DNA of 64,000 nt from Pseudomonadota bacterium (GCA_026388275.1 JAPLKB010000012.1:50069-114068), one strand, 5' to 3'; counted from the stretch's first letter, positions 36,009 through 44,449 are shown. The notes: generated from the sequence alone by a model not told the origin. Program-made: numbers and translations.

Positions 36009-36830
36009 CTAAAGATACCATTCCGGTTCTTTTCTTGACTGACACATATCATAGAGCCACTTAACTTTAGCGTCAAAGCTTTCATTTTTCATCTGTCTTG
36101 CCCCAGGGAGGCAGTTTTTGACACAGGCATGGCATATTATGCACTGCCATTTGTCTGTAGCATAGGGTTCTTCTGGTGCAACAGCCCCTGTGGGGCAGAC
36201 TTCGGCGCATTTTCCACAGCAGGTGCAAAGGTTTGTATCTGTATGCGGTGCAAATGATGTTGTTTTTCGTGCTTCCTTAATAAGATTCAATGTCTTCATT
36301 TCAACATAGGGAAAATTCCCAGGCACAGTAATAAGATTTGCTTTTTCCGGAGATTCAAGATGAAGCAATTTTTCCCTTATAATGCCGCCGAATGCGCGCG
36401 CTTTTTCAAGGTCGCTTTCATCAGGTCTTCCCTGTGCTATCGGGTAAGCGGAAGAAGAATATGAATGCTCTCCTATGAAGGTACCTCCTGCAACGGGGAT
36501 AAACCCTCGCGCTGCTGCGATATCGTACAGCTCTTTCAGGGCATCGTCAAAAGCGCGATTCCCATAAACAACAACAAGTACTACAGGCGTTTGTTTCGCA
36601 GTAAATGCTGAAAGACAGGCCGTTACTTCCTCAGGCACCCGACCATAATATACCGGCACTCCAAGAATGACAATTTCGTTGCCAAAAACATGTTTATTCC
36701 TCTGAGACCGTTTTGTGAAATCCACCGTTTCTATCAGCCCGGCCTGCATTCCTTTTGCAATGTTTTCCACGATTACTTTTGTTGTTCCTGTGGGTGAAAA
36801 ATAAACACAAGTGATTGATTGGATATCCAC
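36009..36830 (-). CDS. EFR1-family protein: flavodoxin-like domain fused to two [4Fe-4S] ferredoxin motifs
   Basis: Residues 1-165 are flavodoxin-like (FSPTGTTKVIVENIA; GVPVYYGRVPEEV). Residues about 195-250 have two clusters, CTCCGKCAEVCPTGA and CIICHACVKNCLPGA. This arrangement defines the EFR1 group of anaerobes. It probably passes electrons between ferredoxin and a flavin acceptor. A separate flavodoxin gene lies 69 bp upstream on the same strand. Confidence 0.9.
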   Translation of the reverse strand: MDIQSITCVYFSPTGTTKVIVENIAKGMQAGLIETVDFTKRSQRNKHVFGNEIVILGVPVYYGRVPEEVTACLSAFTAKQTPVVLVVVYGNRAFDDALKELYDIAAARGFIPVAGGTFIGEHSYSSSAYPIAQGRPDESDLEKARAFGGIIREKLLHLESPEKANLITVPGNFPYVEMKTLNLIKEARKTTSFAPHTDTNLCTCCGKCAEVCPTGAVAPEEPYATDKWQCIICHACVKNCLPGARQMKNESFDAKVKWLYDMCQSRKEPEWYL

Positions 36831-36899
36831 TAAAGCTCCTCCTGTTCAAAATAGGTATGTCTGGAATTCGTGTCTCTACATCCCGGATTATCGGTATTA

Positions 36900-37361
36900 T
36901 CAGAAAATCCCGGCATTGACGCCTTCGGCAATTGTGCTGCCGAGTTCAAAACATCTTGCCAGGATATCTTCCGTTACCGGACCTTTACATATAATTGGAT
37001 GCTGCACCTTTTTGAAACGATAGCCCTTGCAAATCCGCTCAATATGGCTCAATGCAAACGTTCCGTCGTTCCCTGCACTGATAACTGTGCAATACGGCTT
37101 TTTCCATATTTCAGGATCGTCTTTTAACTCCTCATAGGTTCTGTCAAAGAAATCTTTTACTGCACCGGCCATATAGCCGAAATATTCCGGGGAGCAGATT
37201 ACAATGGCCTTGCAGTTTTTCAGGTCCTGGGCTATAGCATCGGAAGCCCGTTTGAAAACAGCTCGTGCATTTTCGACTGCATCAACACCCCGCGCAACAG
37301 CTTCAGCCATCTTCTCCGTATTGCCTGTTTGAGAATGGAATACAATGAGTATATCGGACAT
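36900..37361 (-). CDS. Flavodoxin / NADPH-dependent FMN reductase-like protein
   Basis: The FMN-binding loop HSQTGNTEKMAEAVARG and the second loop SPEYFGYMAGAVKDFFDRTYE are clear. The protein is 153 residues when started at the ATG at 37361, which places the family-typical MSDILIVFHS at the N-terminus. An earlier in-frame start at 37421 would add a non-homologous leader. It likely works with the EFR1 protein downstream. Confidence 0.88.
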   Translation of the reverse strand: MSDILIVFHSQTGNTEKMAEAVARGVDAVENARAVFKRASDAIAQDLKNCKAIVICSPEYFGYMAGAVKDFFDRTYEELKDDPEIWKKPYCTVISAGNDGTFALSHIERICKGYRFKKVQHPIICKGPVTEDILARCFELGSTIAEGVNAGIF

Positions 37362-37537
37362 ACAAAATATTATTCGATTTATAAGCTTAATGCAAGTACT
37401 GCTGCAATTCACAGGCCTCAAAAATGGATGATAGTATGTAGATACATGGTTGATTTATTTCGGATCATATATATATTCTATAATAAGGGCAAAAAAGAGA
37501 CCACAATATTGAAATAAAAATTTAAGGAGAAAAAACA

Positions 37538-37972
37538 ATGACACACGAAGATGCTGGACATTATGCGGGAAAAAGAGCTGGCGCGGAATTAAATGAGATG
37601 ATTGCCGCACGGATAAAAGAGAAAATTTCTGAAAAGAGAATATCCTGCGCCGAAGCCCACAAAATAGCGGGTGAACTGAATATGGATCCTGCTGAAGTAG
37701 GAACAGCGATTGACTTGCTTGAAGTTCGAATAGGCGGATGCCAGCTTGGTCTTTTCGGTCACGGGAAAGAGAAAAGCATTCCTGAGTTATCCGATAAACT
37801 GAATCCTGAAATTGAATCAGCCGTCAAGTCATCCCTTGTCAACGGCCGGCTTTCATGTTTTTCATCATGGGAACTTGCAAAGAGGTTCGGAATATCCAAA
37901 CGGATGATTGCAGCAGTGTGTGAGACAATGAAAATCAAGATATCTCCATGCCAACTCGGGGCTTTTAAATAA
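37538..37972 (+). CDS. Two-repeat protein of unknown function with CQLG(L/A)F motifs
   Basis: The 144-residue protein is an internal duplication. Residues 21-73 and 91-143 align at an offset of 70, with Cys37/Cys107 (IS-C and LS-C) and Cys68/Cys138 in CQLGLF and CQLGAF. Each repeat looks like a small helix-turn-helix followed by the Cys motif. I know no family name. TAAGGAGAA precedes the ATG. It lies upstream of a DUF1847 gene in a region of metal and redox proteins, so metal or redox sensing is possible. Confidence 0.75.
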   Translation: MTHEDAGHYAGKRAGAELNEMIAARIKEKISEKRISCAEAHKIAGELNMDPAEVGTAIDLLEVRIGGCQLGLFGHGKEKSIPELSDKLNPEIESAVKSSLVNGRLSCFSSWELAKRFGISKRMIAAVCETMKIKISPCQLGAFK

Positions 37973-38062
37973 TCTGTGAGGGATAAGCTGTTCGTATAAC
38001 AAGTTTGGGTAAAGGGTTTCAGCAGCAGCCGAAAATCAGATTAAAGGAAGAGGAGGATTTTA

Positions 38063-38752
38063 ATGGAAAAAAAGCTTATATCACAATGTGCAGCCTGTGA
38101 ACATCCGATCCGTGAACGGGCTTGCATGAGCCCCAAGGGCAAGGGTGCAAAGGGCTGCCCGACAATGGGGTCTCGTACAATATTGGAAAAAGCCCGAAAG
38201 GAATATGATAAAGAAGATATCCGGGAATTTGCCAGACAGGCATCTATCCAGGAAGGTGAGTGCTATGCCGGGAGGGATAAAAAACCTTTTGTTATGCATC
38301 CAGTAAAACCAAGAATACTTGAAATTGTAGAATTTGCCGAAAAAATGGCATATAAAAAGCTCGGTCTTGTTTTCTGTATGGGGCTTTCAAAAGAAGCTGC
38401 TCTTGTAAACGAGATGCCGGAGCATCATGGATTTGATGTTGTATCCATTGTTTGCAAGGCCGGTTGTGTTTCCAAGGATGAAATTGGAGTTAAAGATGAC
38501 GAAAAAATCCAGATGGGTAAACATGAGACCATGTGCAACCCCATTCTCCAGGCCATGGTGGCCAATGAGGCCGAAACAGACTTCAACATCCTCCTCGGCC
38601 TTTGTGTGGGACACGATTCACTCTTTTTCAAATATGCCGATGCGCCGACAACGGTCCTTGCCGTAAAAGACAGGGTCACCGGTCATAACCCTCTGGCAGC
38701 AATCTACACAATGGGTAATTTTTACTCCTGGGTCAAATCGGGAAAATCATAG
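38063..38752 (+). CDS. DUF1847 cysteine-rich protein
   Basis: The 229-residue protein starts with a cysteine cluster (CAACEHPIRERAC, later GCPT) and contains GLVFCMGLSKEAALV, CKAGCVSKDE, MCNPILQAMVANE and LCVGHDSLFFKY, all typical of DUF1847. Conserved cysteines suggest metal or Fe-S binding. The function of the family is unknown. AGGAAGAGGAGG precedes the ATG. Confidence 0.9.
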   Translation: MEKKLISQCAACEHPIRERACMSPKGKGAKGCPTMGSRTILEKARKEYDKEDIREFARQASIQEGECYAGRDKKPFVMHPVKPRILEIVEFAEKMAYKKLGLVFCMGLSKEAALVNEMPEHHGFDVVSIVCKAGCVSKDEIGVKDDEKIQMGKHETMCNPILQAMVANEAETDFNILLGLCVGHDSLFFKYADAPTTVLAVKDRVTGHNPLAAIYTMGNFYSWVKSGKS

Positions 38753-38830
38753 CTCAATTCCGGATATAAGTATTAAAACTCTATTTTTTAATACATAAAA
38801 ACTCTTTGGAGATTTGAAATAGTACTTAGT

Positions 38831-38876
38831 CCTTGACATATTATTGGCATATGCTTATAATAGATACATGTCAAGG
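38831..38876 (+). promoter_or_regulatory. Leaderless promoter inside nested palindromes, upstream of the DUF134 gene
   Basis: TTGACA (38833-38838) and TATAAT (38856-38861) are perfect and 17 bp apart, and the ATG follows after 6 bp. CCTTGACAT (38831-38839) is the exact reverse complement of ATGTCAAGG (38868-38876), so one arm holds the -35 box and the other the start codon. The spacer is centred on GCATATGC flanked by TATTAT and ATAATA. This is probably an autoregulatory operator. Confidence 0.8.
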
Positions 38877-39164
38877 CCAAAAAAGAACAGATGTATCAAC
38901 TGTTCTCCTAATTCTTCCTATTTTAAACCCAAAGGCATACCGATCTTTCAACTCGAAGAGGTTGTGTTAAGCATGGATGAATTAGAGGCAATACGGCTTG
39001 CTGATTTTGAAGGTCTCTATCATGAGGAAGCAGCAGGACAGATGAATATCTCCAGAGCAACGTTCGGTAGAATCCTTGACAGTGCTCGTAGTAAAGTTGC
39101 CGATGTCATTATCAACGGCAAAGCGCTTCAAATAGAAATAGTCAATAAAAAAACGGAGGTTTAA
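38868..39164 (+). CDS. DUF134-family helix-turn-helix protein
   Basis: The 98-residue protein has the DUF134 features: FKPKGIPIFQLEEVVLSMDELEAIRLAD followed by a helix-turn-helix, LYHEEAAGQMNISRATFGRILDSAR. The start ATG at 38868 lies at the predicted transcription start. It probably binds the palindrome overlapping its own promoter. Two bases later comes a NifX-type gene; the same two domains are fused in one protein at 49040-49801. Confidence 0.9.
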   Translation: MSRPKKNRCINCSPNSSYFKPKGIPIFQLEEVVLSMDELEAIRLADFEGLYHEEAAGQMNISRATFGRILDSARSKVADVIINGKALQIEIVNKKTEV

Positions 39165-39166
39165 TA

Positions 39167-39541
39167 ATGAAAGTATGTTTTGCAGTTCAGGAAGATCAGG
39201 GTATTGAAAGCATAGTGTACAACCATTTTGGTTCTGCCCCGGCATTTGTTGTTGTGGATACAGAAATCCAGGGGGCTGTTACGGTTAACAACAAAGACTT
39301 AAATCATGTCCACGGGGCATGTAATCCGATCATGGCCATCGGAGGACAGGATGTTGATGCAGTGGTTGTCGGTGGTATAGGCGCAGGCGCCATAAATGGA
39401 CTTAATGCAGCAGGAATCAAAGTTTACGGTTCGATGAAAGAGACAGTCAAGGATAATCTCGATTTATTTTTAGAGAATAAGCTTCCGGAACTGAGCGTTT
39501 TAAATGCCTGCGGCGGTCATCAGGGCGGATGCGCCCATTAA
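39167..39541 (+). CDS. NifX/NafY-type iron-molybdenum cofactor-binding domain protein
   Basis: The 124-residue protein has the NifX-type fold: MKVCFAVQED, HFGSAPAFVVVD, and VVVGGIGAGAINGLNAAGIKVY. A Cys/His-rich tail, CGGHQGGCAH, could bind metal. GGAGG precedes the ATG. No nitrogenase genes are present, so a general metallocofactor role is likelier than nitrogen fixation. Confidence 0.9.
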   Translation: MKVCFAVQEDQGIESIVYNHFGSAPAFVVVDTEIQGAVTVNNKDLNHVHGACNPIMAIGGQDVDAVVVGGIGAGAINGLNAAGIKVYGSMKETVKDNLDLFLENKLPELSVLNACGGHQGGCAH

Positions 39542-39570
39542 GCGGATACGCCAATTAACAGGAGGCAAAT

Positions 39571-39801
39571 ATGCCAATATATGAATATAAATGCGAAGAT
39601 TGTGGTTCAATCAGTGAGTTCATAGTACTCGGGAAGGCTGAAGAATTGCATTGCAAACACTGTGACAGCAAGCATCTTGAGAAACTCTTATCGGCGCACA
39701 ATACTGCAAATTCAAGCCAGAATTCCATGCCGAGTGTTCCGGGAGGATGTTGCGGCGCACCGAATTCCTGCGGGAACCCTGGAAGTTGTTGCGGAGGATA
39801 A
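39571..39801 (+). CDS. FmdB-family zinc-ribbon protein
   Basis: The N-terminal MPIYEYKCEDCGSISEF and CKHC form the zinc ribbon of FmdB/FwdB regulators. The C-terminus is rich in cysteine and glycine (GGCCGAPNSCGNPGSCCGG, one-letter pattern of three CC pairs). The 76-residue length is usual. It ends a small operon with the DUF134 and NifX-type genes. Confidence 0.9.
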   Translation: MPIYEYKCEDCGSISEFIVLGKAEELHCKHCDSKHLEKLLSAHNTANSSQNSMPSVPGGCCGAPNSCGNPGSCCGG

Positions 39802-39911
39802 AAGAGCAGCAGGGCAAATTGTTCATATTCCATAGAGGTTTTCGGGGTTTTAGTAAAAAAGTTTCTAAGAAACCCAGGTCCTTTCGGAGTAATGTGAATT
39901 CGCTTGCATAT

Positions 39912-39955
39912 CTTGCGGCTTTGCCGCAAGATAATTGACTCAAGTTTTTTATTTT
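39912..39955 (+). terminator. Rho-independent terminator of the DUF134-NifX-FmdB operon
   Basis: CTTGCGGC (39912-39919), loop TTT, GCCGCAAG (39923-39930), then an A/T-rich stretch with six consecutive T about 14 bases downstream. The hairpin lies just before the first in-frame start of the cytochrome gene, which questions that start. Confidence 0.55.
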
Positions 39956-41680
39956 CTTAAGAAGCGCTTTCAAACGTTTAATTGGAAAGTGCTTTTAGGA
40001 TCTGCAACATTGATGAACTTACTGATATTCATATTCCTGATCCTTTTTCCTGTCTCTTTGCACAGTTCAATCTCGACAACATACTGCCTTGGGTGTCACG
40101 AAAAACATAAAGAATTCAACCATGGGAAAATAACCTGTCTCCAATGTCACGATGATATAACTTCGGTACTCCATGATGATAAGTTAAAGAAACCCTCATG
40201 CAACACCTGCCATAGTCAGACAACCCAAGAATACTCAAAATCTATTCACAGCAAAAGAAATCTCTCCTGCAAGGGTTGTCATAACGTTCATTTTTTAAAA
40301 GAAGGAGAGCGTAGTTGCCTTGAATGCCACAAGAATGTATCGCATAATTTGCTGCCATCAAAGGAAAAGCATCTCAAGGCGCTGGGCTGTCTTGCCTGTC
40401 ACGGTAAATCAACAAAAACTGAGTTACTGGTAAACATAGATATGGGCATGAAAGATATTATAAAAGAAAAACTAATAGACCCTGACATGAACGGATTTTT
40501 GAATCGCATCGAATGGGACCATCTTCAGGCCATACTTCAGAAGGAGTATAAAGGCAGATATCAAATAAAAAAACAGTATTTGGTTAAAGCGGACTCTCAT
40601 TCCGTCATGAAGAAACCGGTAGCCTGCAATACCTGTCACAATGAGAAAGGGCTTTTTCAGCAAACAAGGGTAATGATAAAAGGGGGAAAATCCTCTTTAT
40701 TTTCCTCTGATCCAAAGATATTTATCCCTGAATTGCCTTCTATAGATAAATACAAGCTCACTGTCCACGGCAAAAAGGGCATTAAATGTTCTGGCTGTCA
40801 CGTCTCTCAGGAACGCATCAATGACAGTGTTTGCGTGACCTGCCATGACAGCATATATGGGATATATAAAGACACCGCTCATGCTAAAAAGGGTTCAGCC
40901 GGATGTATCGACTGCCATAATCCCCATCGTGTAAAAACATATAAAGAATTGAACAACCAGAAAAGGCTTGCTGTGTGCTCCCGCTGTCACAAAAACTATA
41001 TTGATAAACACAAATGGTTGCCTAATACAGTTCTGCACTTCAATTACCTCGAGTGTTCCACCTGCCACAGTCCCAATTCAACAAAAAGCATGGTTTTTAA
41101 TTTTGCCGTCAGGGAGGAAGGCAGGGTCAAGCCTCTGGCATTTGAATATTTTGAAAAAATATTCGGTAATAATACAGAATTACGCAAGATTATAGACCGC
41201 AATAAAGATGACACTGTTTTCTGTAAAGAACTGGCAGATTTTTTTATTGAATTAAAGAAAAGGTCTCAAAAAGAAGTTACGATAAACAGCTCTATTATTA
41301 TTACAAAAAGTTACCACGACTATTCGGAAAAAAATATCAAGAGCAAAGTATGTGCCACATGCCATTCTGAAAAAGCTCCATTCTATGAGTCCATGTTCCT
41401 TTCCATTCCTGAAAAAGGAAAAACCGTCCATATCCCTGTCAAAGGACCTGTGCTTTCAGCTTTTCCGACATCAGTATTTATCGATATGTGCCTTTTAGGG
41501 GAAGGAAAGATACACGCTAATGATTTTTACAACATTTTGAAGGCAAAGCAAGAAGATCGGACTCAACTTATAGATGAACTCGGTTTCAAATTAATTGATC
41601 TTGTTGGCATAGTATTTTCTGTGTTGATTCTGTCTGGAATTGCCATTCACATTTTTTTAAGGATTGTGACAAAGAAATGA
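39935..41680 (+). CDS. 13-heme membrane-anchored c-type cytochrome
   Basis: Thirteen CxxCH motifs are present: CLGCH, CLQCH, CNTCH, CKGCH, CLECH, CLACH, CNTCH, CSGCH, CVTCH, CIDCH, CSRCH, CSTCH and CATCH. A hydrophobic segment at residues about 20-42 anchors the N-terminus and a second at about 553-576 anchors the C-terminus, so the hemes face the periplasm. The start is uncertain: TTG at 39935 gives a basic leader before the helix, whereas ATG at 40013 would begin inside the helix. It overlaps the cytochrome b gene by four bases (ATGA). The pair likely moves electrons between quinones and periplasmic carriers. Confidence 0.85.
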   Translation: MTQVFYFLKKRFQTFNWKVLLGSATLMNLLIFIFLILFPVSLHSSISTTYCLGCHEKHKEFNHGKITCLQCHDDITSVLHDDKLKKPSCNTCHSQTTQEYSKSIHSKRNLSCKGCHNVHFLKEGERSCLECHKNVSHNLLPSKEKHLKALGCLACHGKSTKTELLVNIDMGMKDIIKEKLIDPDMNGFLNRIEWDHLQAILQKEYKGRYQIKKQYLVKADSHSVMKKPVACNTCHNEKGLFQQTRVMIKGGKSSLFSSDPKIFIPELPSIDKYKLTVHGKKGIKCSGCHVSQERINDSVCVTCHDSIYGIYKDTAHAKKGSAGCIDCHNPHRVKTYKELNNQKRLAVCSRCHKNYIDKHKWLPNTVLHFNYLECSTCHSPNSTKSMVFNFAVREEGRVKPLAFEYFEKIFGNNTELRKIIDRNKDDTVFCKELADFFIELKKRSQKEVTINSSIIITKSYHDYSEKNIKSKVCATCHSEKAPFYESMFLSIPEKGKTVHIPVKGPVLSAFPTSVFIDMCLLGEGKIHANDFYNILKAKQEDRTQLIDELGFKLIDLVGIVFSVLILSGIAIHIFLRIVTKK

Positions 41681-42285
41681 GTAAATTATACCTGCACCCT
41701 TTACCAATAAGAATATGGCATTGGACTAATGCTTTTATAGTCCTTGTTCTTATTATGACGGGCATTCAAATGAGAGCGCCCTCAATTCAAATATTCCATG
41801 ATTACAGAATTGTTGTACTGCTCCATAAATATTTCGGCTTTGCTCTGGCAGGGTCATTTCTCTTCTGGTTATTTTACAATCTTTTTACCGGCAATATTAA
41901 GAAGCATTACATTGTGTCTTTTATGGACATGAAGAATATGCCCGGACAGGCACTTTATTACCTATTTAATATCTTCAGAGGAAAGAAAAACCCCTTCAAA
42001 CCGTTGCCTGAAAACAAATTCAACTCTTTGCAAAAACTTGCCTACTCCTCGGTTATGCTTGTCTTTGTCCCTATTATCACTTTTACCGGTATTCTGTTCA
42101 GTGATATTCTTTACTTTTTCTCCTGGATAAAGGCCATGGGAGGATTGCGGATTTTGGATGCAATTCACATTACAGCAGCTTATATTTTTATTTTCTATCT
42201 TCTCGTACACATTTACATGGCAACCTTGGGGTCGAAGCTGAATTCATATATAAAAAGCATGATAACCGGGTATGAGGAAGAGTAA
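41677..42285 (+). CDS. Cytochrome b561-type membrane subunit
   Basis: The 202-residue protein has about four transmembrane helices with histidines placed as heme ligands (RIWHWTNAF, LLHKYFGF, HITAAYIF, LVHIYMA), similar to the gamma subunits of formate dehydrogenase and thiosulfate reductase. The ATG overlaps the stop codon of the 13-heme cytochrome gene. It should be the quinone-interacting partner of that cytochrome. Confidence 0.88.
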   Translation: MSKLYLHPLPIRIWHWTNAFIVLVLIMTGIQMRAPSIQIFHDYRIVVLLHKYFGFALAGSFLFWLFYNLFTGNIKKHYIVSFMDMKNMPGQALYYLFNIFRGKKNPFKPLPENKFNSLQKLAYSSVMLVFVPIITFTGILFSDILYFFSWIKAMGGLRILDAIHITAAYIFIFYLLVHIYMATLGSKLNSYIKSMITGYEEE

Positions 42286-42379
42286 TTAGTTTCTGGATGG
42301 ACAATGATTAAGCGCATAAAGATGAAGAAATACATATCCCCTATTTGTTCAGGGACATTTGGATTCTGGAAGAAAAGAT

Positions 42380-43150
42380 CTATAATATGAAAAGCCAGAA
42401 CGACAACGCAAGGATTATCCGGTAGATGCCGAAGCTGATAAAGGTATGATGTTTTATGAAATTGAGGAGAAATTTTACACTCAACAGGGCAAAAACAAAA
42501 GAAAGAATAAAACCGATAGATAAAAAGTTTAACTGCGCCACTGAAAATTGACTTGCATTTTTCATCAAATCCAGCGCTGTTGCTGCCAGCATGGTCGGTA
42601 TAGCCAGGAGAAATGAAAATTCAACGATTGTTTTTCTTCTCAGATTCAGTATCAATCCTCCCACAATTGTAGCAGCCGATCGGGAGACACCGGGGATCAT
42701 GGCAATAGACTGGAACAGGCCGATCAGAATTGCCGTACGATAGGGAATGGCGCCGATATCTTCTACCGCATTGTCCTTTTCTTTATGGAGAAGTTCAAAC
42801 ACAATAAGGCATATCCCTCCGATAAACATCGACCAGAGGACTATCTGGTTGCTCCCCATTAGAAAGTGTTTGATGATTTTATAAAAGAGAAGGCCCAGGG
42901 CTGCTGTGGGAAGAAAAGCTACTATCACCCTTTTGAGTACCTCGAAGTTGACAAGCAAGGTCTTCCAGTAAAGAACAATAACCGACATGATCGCTCCAAA
43001 CTGGATAACTATTTCAAAGGTCTTGAGAAATTCTGTCTGTGAAAGGCCCAGTAAACGGGCTGTAAGCATGAGGTGACCTGTTGATGATATGGGCAGAAAC
43101 TCTGTTACGCCTTCAACAATACCGAATATAAGCGTCTGAAGCAGATTCAC
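42380..43150 (-). CDS. uppP: Undecaprenyl-diphosphatase
   Basis: The 256-residue polytopic protein has the family motifs GIVEGVTEFLPISSTGHLML and PGVSRSAATI, the catalytic and phosphate-binding parts of UppP (BacA). It recycles the lipid carrier for peptidoglycan and polysaccharide synthesis. The start is GTG at 43150; no Shine-Dalgarno sequence is present and the promoter lies only 6 bp upstream. A truncated copy of its first 55 codons and promoter lies at 44239-44449. Confidence 0.95.
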   Translation of the reverse strand: MNLLQTLIFGIVEGVTEFLPISSTGHLMLTARLLGLSQTEFLKTFEIVIQFGAIMSVIVLYWKTLLVNFEVLKRVIVAFLPTAALGLLFYKIIKHFLMGSNQIVLWSMFIGGICLIVFELLHKEKDNAVEDIGAIPYRTAILIGLFQSIAMIPGVSRSAATIVGGLILNLRRKTIVEFSFLLAIPTMLAATALDLMKNASQFSVAQLNFLSIGFILSFVFALLSVKFLLNFIKHHTFISFGIYRIILALSFWLFIL

Positions 43151-43196
43151 CGGATTATTGAACTACATCTGTCTTCTCTTGTCAAAGATATTTTAT
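43015..43196 (-). repeat. 5' end and promoter of uppP, original copy of a 182-bp duplication
   Basis: This segment is highly similar to 44267-44449 (roughly 80% by eye), including blocks such as TTGATGATATGGGCAGAAACTC and TCTCTTGTCAAAGATATTTTA. Both copies have the same orientation. Confidence 0.85.
43157..43185 (-). promoter_or_regulatory. Leaderless promoter of uppP
   Basis: On the minus strand TTGACA (43185-43180), 17 bp, TTCAAT (43162-43157), 6 bp, then GTG at 43150. The same arrangement is kept in the duplicated copy at 44403-44438, which supports its function. Confidence 0.65.
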
Positions 43197-43348
43197 TCCA
43201 TTTCCAAATCTAAGCGCTATCATCGTTGGCTTCGTCATTACCTCCGCTCGACGTACTATTTGAGTACGCCTACGTCGGCTCTTCCTTGCCGCCTTGATAT
43301 CATCTTAGATTTGAAAATGGAATTAACCATGCACTTTAACAGTCTTAC

Positions 43349-44257
43349 CTATTCCTCCTGTTCTTCCCCGAACAAAGCATGGATATATGCCCTAAGACTG
43401 TTTCGCATGGAGTTTTCGTCTGACAGGTAAACCTTTTTATAGATGGCGTCGCCCATCCCGTACAATGCGTCGAATATTTCCGGATCAAAATGCGATCCTC
43501 TATCTTTTTTCATTATGTCTATAGCTTCATCATAGGAGAAGGCCTTTTTATAAGGCCGGACAGTTGTCAATGCGTCGAAAACATCGGCAACGGCAAAAAT
43601 CCTTGCATTTATGGGAATATCCTTGCCCTTTAATCCCAGCATGTATCCGGAACCATTGTATTTTTCGTGGTGGTAGAGAACAACATCAATACAGTCAATA
43701 AGCCAGGGGTAACTACTGATAATATCCGAGCCGTGCTGCACGTGGCACTTCATGATGTTGAACTCATCGACGGTCAGTTTTCCTTCCTTAAGGAGGATAT
43801 TGTCGCTTATGCCGATCTTACCTATATCGTGGAGAAAAGATCCCTTTATGAGGCTTCTCATTTCCGCTTTGGGATGTCCGATCTCCTCGGCAATGTTAAG
43901 CGTGTACAGGGTAACGCGATAGTTATGGTCGCTCGTACCATGGTCCCGTTTAGCTATGGCACTTCCCAGAACCTCGAGCACCCCTATGTTTGCCTCGCGC
44001 AGGGATTTTGATGCCTCTTCGAGCATGAGCTTCTTTCTTCTGAGATTTTCTATAAGTTGTTCAAGCCTTTCCTCGCGCGCCTCTACCATAACAATCATCA
44101 TGCCGAATGCCTCGGCAAGTTCTGTTATTCCCGCAGGATATCTTTCTGATTTTGTCAGCTCGAAGATCTCACTGGCAGCCCGGTAGTCCCCTTCTGAGAC
44201 TTCCTTTGCAGCCCTTGCCAGGCAATCCAACAAGCTGTTTAAATTACTTTCTGACAT
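43349..44257 (-). CDS. HD-GYP-type phosphohydrolase
   Basis: An N-terminal helical region (residues 1-100, coiled-coil near 55-95) precedes an HD-GYP domain: DHNYRVTLYT, LHDIGKIGI, HVQHGSDII, LYHHEKYNGSGYMLG, AVADVFDALTTVRPYK. The GYP signature reads GYM, so Pro is replaced by Met while all metal ligands remain. Such proteins hydrolyse cyclic di-GMP. The start overlaps the end of the truncated uppP copy by 19 bp, so that copy provides its promoter and probably translational coupling. Confidence 0.88.
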   Translation of the reverse strand: MSESNLNSLLDCLARAAKEVSEGDYRAASEIFELTKSERYPAGITELAEAFGMMIVMVEAREERLEQLIENLRRKKLMLEEASKSLREANIGVLEVLGSAIAKRDHGTSDHNYRVTLYTLNIAEEIGHPKAEMRSLIKGSFLHDIGKIGISDNILLKEGKLTVDEFNIMKCHVQHGSDIISSYPWLIDCIDVVLYHHEKYNGSGYMLGLKGKDIPINARIFAVADVFDALTTVRPYKKAFSYDEAIDIMKKDRGSHFDPEIFDALYGMGDAIYKKVYLSDENSMRNSLRAYIHALFGEEQEE

Positions 44258-44403
44258 TTTAACGCCTTAAGGGTCTTAAGAAATTCCGTTCGTGAAAGAC
44301 CGGATAAACAATCTTTATACGTGAAATGGCCCGTTGATGATATGGGCAGAAACTCTGCCATGCCTTCAACAATACCGAATGTGAGCACCTGAAAAAGCTT
44401 CAC
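44239..44403 (-). pseudogene. Truncated duplicate of uppP (first ~55 codons)
   Basis: Starting at GTG 44403, the frame encodes LTFGIVEGMAEFLPISSTGH and SRTEFLKTLKAL, clearly the N-terminus of UppP, then runs into a stop at 44239 after an unrelated KCQKVI. It cannot make a working enzyme. It overlaps the HD-GYP start and may now serve as a leader peptide. Confidence 0.85.
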
Positions 44404-44449
44404 TGGAATATTGAACAATATCCGCATTCTCTTGTCAAAGATATTTTAA
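44267..44449 (-). repeat. Duplicated copy of the uppP promoter and 5' end
   Basis: About 183 bp similar to 43015-43196. The promoter elements TTGACA and TTCAAT and the 6-bp gap to GTG are conserved, while the coding part has drifted. Confidence 0.85.
44410..44438 (-). promoter_or_regulatory. Duplicated leaderless promoter, probably driving the HD-GYP gene
   Basis: TTGACA (44438-44433), 17 bp, TTCAAT (44415-44410), 6 bp, GTG (44403). Identical spacing to the uppP promoter. Confidence 0.6.

Noticed and set aside
38868..39801. A nitrogen-fixation cluster
   Set aside because: NifX-type and DUF134 domains are present, but no nifHDK, nifB or nifEN genes are in the window.
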